From Candidatus Poribacteria bacterium (GTDB taxonomy: Bacteria > Poribacteria > DTPJ01 > WJIO01), in the NCBI GenBank assembly GCA_014730235.1, contig WJIO01000189.1, forward strand, positions 1 through 12,433: a stretch of DNA of 12,433 nucleotides, given 5' to 3'. Shown in pieces: positions 1 to 6,135 of the stretch. The notes under the pieces are model-generated. The model saw nothing but the letters and a program-made list of their open reading frames with translations, searched no databases and was not told where the DNA came from. Each line of letters starts with the position of its first letter. The first letter of the stretch is position 1. A program made the position numbers and the translations under genes.

Positions 1-139
1 CGATTACATAAATTACATTGACGTTATTGACGCTAATAATAAAATATGTTAGTATTTCAGTATAAGCAAGCTTAGACTAATATCAAATAATGAATATTGA
101 TATTTCTAAAACTAACTAAAACCAGATGTTGCAGTGCTT
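1..139. other. AT-rich non-coding stretch, nothing recognised
   Basis: I see no gene, RNA or convincing regulatory site here. The sequence is very AT-rich with frequent stops in all frames. It may be the downstream flank of a gene lying left of the window. Together with the element copy that follows, it makes up the 368-base gene-free left end. Confidence 0.6.
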
Positions 140-311
140 AAAAGAAATACTAGCAAATGAAAATGCTATCAGGCTGTCATTCCTGCTTCAAGCTTTTTGA
201 AAAAGCTTGAAGCAGGAATGACATAGAACTATATTCTTTGAGCATTTTCATCTGTTTCTTCATGCTGAATCCTTATAAACATTGGTTTTAGAGATTTTTT
301 AGAATTCTCAG
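140..311 (-). repeat. Palindromic dispersed element, copy 1 (inverted relative to copy 3)
   Basis: Read on the minus strand, bases 311 down to 212 match 9511-9610 at 95 of 100 positions without a gap, counted by eye. The match runs from CTGAGAATTC into the central palindrome. Beyond the palindrome (about 175 down to 140) similarity to copy 3 continues but is much weaker, so the distal boundary is approximate. No open reading frame lies inside, so this looks like a non-autonomous, MITE-like element. Its identity as a transposable element is inferred from copy number and structure; I cannot see target-site duplications or a matching transposase. Confidence 0.75.
176..222. repeat. Perfect 23-bp inverted repeat, core of element copy 1
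   Basis: The left arm (176-198) and right arm (200-222) are perfectly complementary around the single base G199. The outer 11 bp, GTCATTCCTGC, are the same as in copies 2 and 3. The inner 12 bp are unique to this copy, so the palindrome core differs in length between copies. An outer pair, ATGAAAATGCT at 157-167 with its complement at 241-251, could extend the structure. There is no T-run directly after it, so it does not look like a normal intrinsic terminator. Confidence 0.9.
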
Positions 312-368
312 GAATAAAAATGTATACCTTTATGAAGACTTTATCGTTATATAAAAGAGGAGGCATAA

Positions 369-1124
369 ATGACAAAGAGAATATTTCTGTTTATTCTACT
401 TTTTTTTGCTTTTACAGCGTTGATTAACATAAATACGGTAGAATCCCAGGAACCCCAGCTTATAGCCCGTTGGCCTATGGACGAAAACAGTGGAGATCTT
501 ATTCAGGATGTTGTTAGCGATAATGATGGAGAACTTTTAGGAGGTAAATGGGTTCCAGCCAAGTTTGGAAGTGGAATTCAATTTGATAAATCAAAAAGAC
601 AATATGTTAATATACCTAAAGCTCCTGAATTGGAACCAGATACACCGTTGACAGTTATGGTTTGGGTTAATGTTGACTCAGCGGCTGGACGACAGGAGGT
701 TTTCTGCTATGGTGATTCTTATGTTATATTGATTAATCACGGTGTCTTTAAAACCTACATTCATCAGGGAGGTGCTTTTCCCCGGGCCCCGGGAGACACT
801 CCGGTTGAAGTCAATAGATGGTATTTTCTTGCAATGACTTATGATCTGGAAGACCTTAAACTTTATGTTAATGGTGAACTTGATGGAGAAGCAAAATTAC
901 CCGGCAGTATTGATTATCTCGGTTTAGATTTACGGTTTGGTAATAATCCAGCCGCACCTGCTGAAGCCTGGGAAATTACAGGAATAGTAGATGAAGTTGA
1001 GATATGGACTACAGCAATGACAGAAGAACAGATTATGCAGGCATATCAAAATCCTCTCGCGTTTTTAGCTGTAAAGCCAGCAGGCAAAACAGCAGTTAAA
1101 TGGGGAGATTTAAAAAACCGTTAA
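369..1124 (+). CDS. Secreted LamG/concanavalin A-like domain protein
   Basis: The product is 251 residues with an N-terminal signal peptide: K3-R4, a hydrophobic stretch at about 5-19, and probable cleavage near residue 26. It is then a single LamG-like jelly-roll domain from about residue 31 to 228. Typical family landmarks are ARWPMDE near the start, GKFGSGIQF-like residues at 64-72 (here AKFGSGIQF), the W-Y-F-L-A-M-T-Y strand and LYVNGELDGE, and IVDEVEIW near the end. These domains usually bind carbohydrate or protein at the cell surface; no catalytic residues are visible. The last 20 residues (AVKPAGKTAVKWGDLK) form a tail I associate with Poribacteria-type LamG proteins. The start is well supported by GAGGAGG ending at 363, five bases before ATG. 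The gene stands alone: the next gene has its own promoter. Confidence 0.88.
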   Translation: MTKRIFLFILLFFAFTALININTVESQEPQLIARWPMDENSGDLIQDVVSDNDGELLGGKWVPAKFGSGIQFDKSKRQYVNIPKAPELEPDTPLTVMVWVNVDSAAGRQEVFCYGDSYVILINHGVFKTYIHQGGAFPRAPGDTPVEVNRWYFLAMTYDLEDLKLYVNGELDGEAKLPGSIDYLGLDLRFGNNPAAPAEAWEITGIVDEVEIWTTAMTEEQIMQAYQNPLAFLAVKPAGKTAVKWGDLKNR

Positions 1125-1141
1125 AGTATCTAATCATTATC

Positions 1142-1170
1142 TTGATAAATGCATGGTAGTATGATATTAT
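1142..1170 (+). promoter_or_regulatory. Sigma-70-type promoter with extended -10 for the repeat-protein gene
   Basis: TTGATA at 1142-1147 and TATTAT at 1165-1170 are separated by exactly 17 bases. A TG at 1162-1163, one base before the -10 box, makes an extended -10. It lies between the LamG stop codon (1124) and the next start (1212), with room for a leader of about 35 bases. This suggests independent transcription of the 410-residue protein. It is a consensus match only. Confidence 0.6.
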
Positions 1171-1211
1171 TTAGTTTATAAGCAATTATCTGCAGGAAGG
1201 AGGACTTATAC

Positions 1212-2444
1212 ATGCCAGCTCCGACAAAAATATATTTTTCACAAATAGCCGTAGGTTGGGAAGACTGGGTACAGGTAGTCAATGTCAGTAACGAAACGGC
1301 TAATGTTATAGCCGTAGCAAGAAACGCTAACGGTCAAACAGTATGGTCTCAGGATGCAAGGCTTAGACCCTATCAAGCATGGACAGTATCCGCTGATACT
1401 GTTAACGTAGCCGCCACATTGGTCATATCAAGCGATAAACCAATAGTTGGAGAGCGACACTGCCATAGTAAAACAGAAGTGCTTAATTTCCCCGGTGCTT
1501 CGCCTGAAGGTATGACAGTGGGAAGGAGATTATTCTTTCCAGAGATATATACCGGCGGAAGCGACTGGTTTCAGATTATGAATGTAGGTGAACAACCCGC
1601 AAATATAAATGCAATTGTACGACATAAAAATGGACGTATTCATAGACAGTTTGGAAAACAGAAACTGCCCTCCCTGGGATGGTGGAATTTTACTGATAGA
1701 GAGATGGGGAATATAACAGGTACAATAGAATTAATGTGTACACAGCCATGCGTTGGTGAAAGGCATCTTCATTATACTAAAGGTCATCTGGGTTCCGCCG
1801 TCGGTCAATTAGGACAGGTTTTGGATAAACCTACTACCAGACTGTTTTTCCCGGAACTGTCAGAAGTATGGAATGATTGGGTGCAAATAGTCAACGTCAG
1901 CAACGAAAAAGCAAAAGTTAACGCAGTGGCCAGGGATCAAAGCGGAAAAACAGTATGGTCTCAGGAAGCCACTCTTAACCCATTCCATGCTTGGAATCCA
2001 AGTGTTGAAAGCATAAAGGGAAATACTTCAGTTACTGTTACCAGCGACAAACATATCGTAGGTGAACGTCATGACCATCGAGAGACTCAGGTGCTGAATT
2101 TCCCCGGTGCATCACTGGAGATGCGAACAGCAGGCAGAAGGTTATTTTTCCCGGAAACTTATGCCGGCGGTCTGGACTGGTTCAGGTTTATGAATGTCGG
2201 TGATGCTGGATGTAGGGTAAGTATAATCTCCCGGGATAGAGAAGGGAATGTAAAAAATCAGCTTAATAGTCCCAATATTCCATCTATGGGATATTGGATT
2301 GTAACAGACAAAGAAATCCGAAATGTAACCGGCACTCTGGAGGCTATGTGTACTCAACCTACAGTCGGTGAAAGACACCTACATTATGATGCAAACGTAC
2401 ACAAGGGAGTTGCTGTTGGTCAATTTGGGCAGGTTATTGATTAG
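1212..2444 (+). CDS. Four-module ABAB repeat protein with periodic GERHxH motif, function unknown
   Basis: I do not recognise a named family. The 410-residue product consists almost entirely of four beta-rich modules: A1 about 6-98, B1 about 105-204, A2 about 209-301, B2 about 309-410. Each has an early D-W-(V/F) segment followed by an N-V turn (DW at 18, 118, 222, 322) and a late V-G-E-R-H-x-H motif. The G of GERHxH falls at 80, 182, 284 and 386, exactly 102 residues apart. A1 resembles A2 most (19 of 27 residues identical at 21-47 versus 225-251, and both end LNFPGAS). B1 resembles B2 (VTDKE/FTDRE, MCTQP, GERHLHY, VGQxGQV). The layout recalls bacterial surface beta-sandwich repeats that end each unit in an SDxPIV-like strand. 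There is no signal peptide, yet the start is firm: GGAAGGAGG at 1195-1203, eight bases before ATG. The paired histidines might bind metal; that is inference. Confidence 0.85.
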   Translation: MPAPTKIYFSQIAVGWEDWVQVVNVSNETANVIAVARNANGQTVWSQDARLRPYQAWTVSADTVNVAATLVISSDKPIVGERHCHSKTEVLNFPGASPEGMTVGRRLFFPEIYTGGSDWFQIMNVGEQPANINAIVRHKNGRIHRQFGKQKLPSLGWWNFTDREMGNITGTIELMCTQPCVGERHLHYTKGHLGSAVGQLGQVLDKPTTRLFFPELSEVWNDWVQIVNVSNEKAKVNAVARDQSGKTVWSQEATLNPFHAWNPSVESIKGNTSVTVTSDKHIVGERHDHRETQVLNFPGASLEMRTAGRRLFFPETYAGGLDWFRFMNVGDAGCRVSIISRDREGNVKNQLNSPNIPSMGYWIVTDKEIRNVTGTLEAMCTQPTVGERHLHYDANVHKGVAVGQFGQVID

Positions 2445-2471
2445 ATGCTGGTAAGTTTCTCCTTCTTCTAT

Positions 2472-2507
2472 AAGGGCACGCGTTAACGCGTGCCCTTCTG
2501 GCTTTTT
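2472..2507. terminator. Bidirectional intrinsic terminator between convergent genes
   Basis: Bases 2472-2497 form a perfect 13+13 palindrome whose GC-rich stem is GGGCACGCG. A T-run (2503-2507) follows on the plus strand after CTGGC. On the minus strand the stem is followed by a short A/T-rich tract (TATAGAAG) rather than a clean U-run, so the leftward direction is less certain. It lies 28 bases after the repeat-protein stop and 43 bases from the end of the convergent zinc-ribbon gene. Confidence 0.85.
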
Positions 2508-2539
2508 AATTACCGATTAAACTACAAAAGTCAAATAAA

Positions 2540-2755
2540 TTATAATTCCTGGTGACAAACAGGACATGCCTCACCAGAAGATGTAAGGCCTACAAACTTA
2601 TTTAACTCTCTCAGATCCATTTCCGCCTTGCAGTTCTTGTGCGGACAGCGGACAAAGTATTCGCCGCTTCCACGTGGTATTATCTTGTAGCTGGATTTTT
2701 TGGTTATATATTTTTTGGGTTCTCCACTGTTTGAATCTGATAATATTCTCGCCAT
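2540..2755 (-). CDS. Small zinc-ribbon-like protein
   Basis: The 71-residue product has a basic N-terminal half and two cysteine pairs typical of a zinc ribbon: C37-PHKN-C42 and C64-PV-C67, with H39 and H68 as possible extra ligands. Its substrate or partner is unknown. It could bind nucleic acid or act as a regulatory adaptor, but nothing in the sequence decides this. It lies 33 bases downstream of the matrixin/TPR gene on the same strand, so the two probably share a transcript. The start at 2755 is forced: an in-frame TAA lies two codons upstream and the next methionine is at residue 46. The Shine-Dalgarno is unusually far away (see the hairpin entry). The overlapping frame starting at 2792 sits at the end of the upstream gene and lacks the cysteine pattern, so I leave it out. 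Confidence 0.75.
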   Translation of the reverse strand: MARILSDSNSGEPKKYITKKSSYKIIPRGSGEYFVRCPHKNCKAEMDLRELNKFVGLTSSGEACPVCHQEL

Positions 2756-2786
2756 AAGTTAAACGGTTGTAAAACCGTCCTCCTCC
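2753..2786 (-). promoter_or_regulatory. Shine-Dalgarno separated from ATG by a hairpin
   Basis: On the minus strand the order is GGAGGAGG (2786-2779), then a 16-base stem-loop (2778-2763; ACGGTT and AACCGT arms, four-base loop), then seven bases, then the ATG (2755-2753). Linear spacing is 23 bases, too long for efficient initiation, but folding the stem-loop leaves an effective spacing of seven. Phage T4 gene 25 is a known precedent for such hairpin-shortened spacing. The stem is only 6 bp, so its stability is moderate. Confidence 0.5.
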
Positions 2787-2788
2787 TT

Positions 2789-4507
2789 TCAATTTGAGGT
2801 TCCCTCGGTTTCCAAACCAAGTTCGTTGCTCTTTGTGTTAATTCTATGAGAACGCCGACGTTGCCTGATAAAATAAAGCATTAACATGCAAACGATCATG
2901 GAAATAAGAGTAAGCATAATAGCAGTCTTTGCCTTTTTTATCTGAGATCGTTTTTTTACCATATTCAAACCCATTAAAGCTTCCTGGGATTCTGGATCCA
3001 GTTCCAAAGTTCTTTGGAATTGAATTTTTGCATCATGGTATAAACCCTTTTCAAAAAATGCAAAACCAAGATTTCTGTTGGCGTTAACGTTATTGGTATC
3101 CATATTTAATACAGTCTTATAATAACTTATAGCCTCTTCTAACATGCCGTATTCATGTTTGTGTCTACCCAGACCAAAAGTGGCAGATTCCAGGTTTTTC
3201 CTGGCTTCCCAGAAATTGGGATCCCATTTTAATGCCTCTTCACACAAGTTTATACATTCTTCCCAATTTTCCTTTTTTATCTCTTCTGCCCCCAGATTAT
3301 TCAGGCAACTTGCTATATTTGACTTAGCAGCCTCAAATTCTGGATCAAGCTCCATAGATATTTTATACTGTTTTATTGCATCATTATATTGTCCCTTAGC
3401 ATCATAGGCCGTACCAATATCATAATTCAGCACCCGGGAGTCAGGGAATAAATCAAGAGCACTTTTCAGTATGACTATGGCTTTATCAAGTTCGTTATTA
3501 TCTATTAGTTCTGATGCCCATAAATGATAAGCTGCAAGGTTATTTATTCGTGCAACATGGAATTCTTTATCCATATCCAGGGCTTTACGAAAATATTCGA
3601 CAGCTTCATGGTATTTATCCTGTCTTAGATACAAAAGACCAATGGTGGTATAAAGCCCCGGAGAAGGTTCAAATGTAACTTCTCTTTCAAAATAATCTAT
3701 AGCCTTGTTATACATCCCCTCTTTCTGGAATATTCTACCAAGTCTATGGACAGCTTTTAACATATCTGGAGATATTTTCAAAACATCCATTAGTTCTTTT
3801 ACAGCTAATTCATCATCTCCTTTATCCGCATATACCATACCTAACCATAATCTTGAATGAATATTTCTTGGCTCTCTGGCTATATCTATCTTGAGCTGTT
3901 TTATAGCCGTATCATGATATGGTGAATTAACAGTTGATGACAAAAGCCTAATCAGTGTGTTTTTGTCCCTTCGGGTTGGGTTGAGAGCTTTGGATTTAGG
4001 ATACATTATATCATTGGGATCTAAACTATGGCCCCACAGACCAATAGAATGACCTATTTCATGAAGTAAAACAACTCTCATTTCCTTATGCAAAGAACTT
4101 CGCAGAGAAGGTTTTCCCTGTAAAAGTATATATATTTCCACATAAAAACCACCGGATTCAGATTCAACCAGACCCGCTTCTCCCAGAGGATCAGTGCTCA
4201 TATATGTTAGCTGATCAGTCCAGTATACTCTTATATCAGATTCTTCTGATTCCATTTTAACAAATTCCAGAAATCCTTCAGAACACCCCGCCCATTGCTC
4301 CAGTGCATATTCTACATCACCGATATAGGCATGTTTCATCCTTTCGGGTACAGGAGGAGAAGCTATGTATACAGAAATGGTTTTTTGGGGAAAGCGTTTA
4401 ATTCTTCCATCCGAGGCCATGGTAATCCTGTGGAAGTAATCGTTTCCATAACTTACAGAGCAATAAAGTGAAAATATAATTAATATAAAGAATAAAATTT
4501 TTTTCAT
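2789..4507 (-). CDS. Matrixin-type zinc metalloprotease with TPR array and C-terminal membrane anchor
   Basis: The 572-residue product begins with a signal peptide (about 1-21). A compact metzincin protease domain follows (about 40-190) with the zinc motif HEIGHSIGLWGH at 149-160 (H149, E150 catalytic, H153, H160) and a Met-turn at M168 (DIMYP). The third histidine is one residue later than in the classical HExxHxxGxxH. The LWGHS form is a variant I recall from bacterial matrixin-like proteins, so activity is plausible. About eight TPR units fill residues 197-515, for example D-x-A-I-x-Y-(F/Y) cores ending in DPE or DPN. A single hydrophobic segment at about 528-547 is followed by RQRRRSHR, which would leave a short cytoplasmic tail and put the protease and TPRs outside the cytoplasmic membrane. 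GAGGAC at 4519-4514 gives a sound ribosome site. Substrate unknown; TPRs may recruit partners. Confidence 0.88.
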   Translation of the reverse strand: MKKILFFILIIFSLYCSVSYGNDYFHRITMASDGRIKRFPQKTISVYIASPPVPERMKHAYIGDVEYALEQWAGCSEGFLEFVKMESEESDIRVYWTDQLTYMSTDPLGEAGLVESESGGFYVEIYILLQGKPSLRSSLHKEMRVVLLHEIGHSIGLWGHSLDPNDIMYPKSKALNPTRRDKNTLIRLLSSTVNSPYHDTAIKQLKIDIAREPRNIHSRLWLGMVYADKGDDELAVKELMDVLKISPDMLKAVHRLGRIFQKEGMYNKAIDYFEREVTFEPSPGLYTTIGLLYLRQDKYHEAVEYFRKALDMDKEFHVARINNLAAYHLWASELIDNNELDKAIVILKSALDLFPDSRVLNYDIGTAYDAKGQYNDAIKQYKISMELDPEFEAAKSNIASCLNNLGAEEIKKENWEECINLCEEALKWDPNFWEARKNLESATFGLGRHKHEYGMLEEAISYYKTVLNMDTNNVNANRNLGFAFFEKGLYHDAKIQFQRTLELDPESQEALMGLNMVKKRSQIKKAKTAIMLTLISMIVCMLMLYFIRQRRRSHRINTKSNELGLETEGTSN

Positions 4508-4562
4508 TTAGATGTCCTCGCTTTTACTTGATATGCGTTGAGAACGTGCGAACTTAATATAT

Positions 4563-4591
4563 AATATATAACATTTTTTTAAATACGGCAA
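4563..4591 (-). promoter_or_regulatory. Candidate promoter for the matrixin/TPR operon
   Basis: Reading leftward, TTGCCG (4591-4586) and TATATT (4568-4563) are separated by 17 bases. The site lies about 55 bases upstream of the ATG at 4507. The -35 matches consensus at four of six positions and the -10 at five of six. The region is very AT-rich, so chance matches are easy. Confidence 0.35.
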
Positions 4592-4623
4592 GAAAATTAC
4601 GGAAGAAACTATCCTGAAATAGA

Positions 4624-4652
4624 TTGACAAAGGCAACAACTGTATGTAAACT
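4624..4652 (+). promoter_or_regulatory. Candidate rightward promoter upstream of the photolyase remnant and ispE
   Basis: A perfect TTGACA at 4624-4629 is followed after 17 bases by TAAACT at 4647-4652, four of six to the -10 consensus. It diverges from the leftward candidate promoter. Transcription from here would cross element copy 2 and the photolyase remnant before reaching ispE, which has no nearer promoter that I can see. Confidence 0.35.
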
Positions 4653-4697
4653 ACTATATGTAATCGTTAAAAAATATATGGCTCTCCCGGGTTCAGT

Positions 4698-4752
4698 GTG
4701 GTTATAATTGAAAATTTTCTCAACTCGTCATTCCTGCTTTCGCAGGAATGAC
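4698..4752 (-). repeat. Palindromic dispersed element, copy 2 (partial)
   Basis: Read on the minus strand, these 55 bases match 9600-9654 at 49 positions without gaps. They cover the palindrome and the whole right flank ending in TTATAACCAC. The left flank present in copies 1 and 3 is missing. The palindrome core is 4727-4737 paired with 4742-4752 (11-bp arms, loop TTTC). An additional pair, AACTCGT (4722-4728) and ACGAGTT (4790-4796), encloses the region up to the photolyase remnant. Confidence 0.75.
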
Positions 4753-4790
4753 ATTATAAACCGGTTGTTTACTGGATGAGTCGTGACTAA

Positions 4791-5069
4791 CGAGTTAAAG
4801 ATAACTGGGCCTTAATATATGCCCGAAAAATTCTGGAATGGACAGAAACACCTGAAAAAGCTATAGAAATAGCTATATACCTCAACGATAAATACGAATT
4901 GGACGGCCGTGATCCCAATGGTTATAATGGTGCTGCATGGTCAATAGGTGTAGTTCATGATCGGGCATGGGCAGAAAATCCGGTTTTTGGTAAAATAAGG
5001 TGTGTTAGTTATAAAGGCTGCAAATCAAAATTTGACGTGGACGAATATATCAACCAGTGGCTGAGATAA
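4791..5069 (+). pseudogene. phr: C-terminal remnant of a class II DNA photolyase
   Basis: From an in-frame stop at 4788-4790 the frame reads without interruption to a TAA at 5067-5069, giving about 92 codons. The translation has the C-terminal signature of class II CPD photolyases: ARKILEWT, then [18 protein letters not shown], then [30 protein letters not shown]. The intact enzyme is about 450-480 residues and uses FAD and light to repair cyclobutane pyrimidine dimers. Here the photolyase homology domain and most of the FAD domain, about 370 residues, are missing, and no ATG or GTG start exists in the remnant. The break lies just right of element copy 2. The preserved frame and motifs suggest recent truncation. 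The remnant's stop is one base before the ispE ATG, which suggests ispE was once translationally coupled to it. Confidence 0.85.
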
Positions 5070-5070
5070 A

Positions 5071-5949
5071 ATGGAGCAATTAACCCTAAAGGCAAATGCC
5101 AAGATAAACCTTTTTCTGGAAGTATTGGATAAAAGACCCGACGGTTATCACAATATAGAAACTGTGTTTCAATCAATAGATCTGTATGATATTATTCAAT
5201 TGACTGTTAATAACAAAAAATCTATATTCCTGGACAGCAATAACCCGGGAATACCCATGGATTCCACAAACATAGCATATAAAGCAGCACAGTTATTAAT
5301 TGATGAAACCAGAGGTAATTGGGGAATTCATATACATATAGAAAAGCTTATTCCAATTGGTGCTGGTCTTGCCGGAGGTAGTGCTGATGCTGCTGCTGTT
5401 CTGGTGGGTCTGAATGAGCTTCTGGATTTAAATTATACAACCCATGAATTAATGAAATTGGGAAACAGGATAGGATCGGATGTTCCTTTTTGCATACTGG
5501 GTGGTACAGCTTTAGGTCATGATAGAGGAGATAAAATTACGCCTTTGAATCCGTTCCATGGCGTTCCTCTGGTGTTAGCCAATCCCGGATTCCAGGTCTC
5601 TACGGCATGGGCATACAATAATCTTGGCAATTTGGGGTTGACTAGAAAAAGAAAAAGTGCTAATATACTGGTGAATAAATTGTGCCAAAAAGATATAATT
5701 GGTGTGTCCGGAGAAATGTATAACGTATTTGAGGACGTTGTTATGAAAAAATATCCTCAAGTGCGATTATTAAAAGATAATATCAGCGGATGCGATACTT
5801 TAGGTGCAATGATGACTGGCAGCGGGCCAACGGTTTTTGCCCTGGCGCGCAATGTATCTAGCGCAGAAAATATTCGCGGTCAAATTAATAGGCTTGTGGA
5901 TTTTTGCATTGCCACGAAAACTTCCAATGTCTCAATCGTCAAAAAATGA
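5071..5949 (+). CDS. ispE: 4-diphosphocytidyl-2-C-methyl-D-erythritol kinase
   Basis: This cytoplasmic GHMP kinase phosphorylates the 2-hydroxyl of CDP-methylerythritol with ATP in the MEP pathway to IPP and DMAPP. The 292-residue length is normal for the family. Visible motifs are KINLFLEV with K11, RPDGYH at 22-27, the glycine-rich ATP loop IGAGLAGGSADAAA at 96-109, GSDVPF with the catalytic aspartate D137, and the C-terminal GHMP motif MTGSGPTVFAL. The ATG overlaps nothing but sits one base after the photolyase-remnant stop, and no strong Shine-Dalgarno precedes it. The stop codon is immediately followed by the first base of tRNA-Gln, so the two must share a transcript. From memory, ispE followed by tRNA-Gln is also seen in other bacteria, often before prs; prs is not here. 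Confidence 0.97.
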   Translation: MEQLTLKANAKINLFLEVLDKRPDGYHNIETVFQSIDLYDIIQLTVNNKKSIFLDSNNPGIPMDSTNIAYKAAQLLIDETRGNWGIHIHIEKLIPIGAGLAGGSADAAAVLVGLNELLDLNYTTHELMKLGNRIGSDVPFCILGGTALGHDRGDKITPLNPFHGVPLVLANPGFQVSTAWAYNNLGNLGLTRKRKSANILVNKLCQKDIIGVSGEMYNVFEDVVMKKYPQVRLLKDNISGCDTLGAMMTGSGPTVFALARNVSSAENIRGQINRLVDFCIATKTSNVSIVKK

Positions 5950-6021
5950 TGGGGAGTCGCCAAGCGGTAAGGCATCGGCCTTTGGAGCCGACATTCGTAG
6001 GTTCGAATCCTGCCTCCCCAG
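5950..6021 (+). tRNA. tRNA-Gln (anticodon TTG)
   Basis: The 72-base cloverleaf folds cleanly. The acceptor stem is TGGGGAG with CTCCCCA, the D-stem GCC/GGC, and the anticodon stem TCGGC/GCCGA with loop CTTTGGA, placing TTG at positions 34-36. The T-arm is GTAGG-TTCGAAT-CCTGC with one T-G wobble. The discriminator base is G (6021). The CCA end is not encoded, so a CCA-adding enzyme must supply it. It starts directly after the ispE stop codon with no spacer, so RNase P processing would cut exactly behind that stop. Confidence 0.96.
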
Positions 6022-6135
6022 CTTTCAGGTTTTCTCAATAAATTTCTCCCGCCTCAATTTTTCTACTATATTAAAACTTATTACTAAAGCTTCTTATTTT
6101 ATTTTTCATGGAATAGGTCAGGTGAAGCCTTGTTG

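Noticed and set aside
176-222. CRISPR repeat or phage attachment site
   Set aside because: Only one palindrome per locus and no regular spacers; no integrase is in the window. The tRNA has no duplicated 3' end nearby.
2598-2792. 64-residue minus-strand frame starting near the strong Shine-Dalgarno
   Set aside because: Its ATG overlaps the stop region of the upstream gene ahead of the Shine-Dalgarno, not after it, and it is out of frame with the cysteine-bearing protein, which it shadows.
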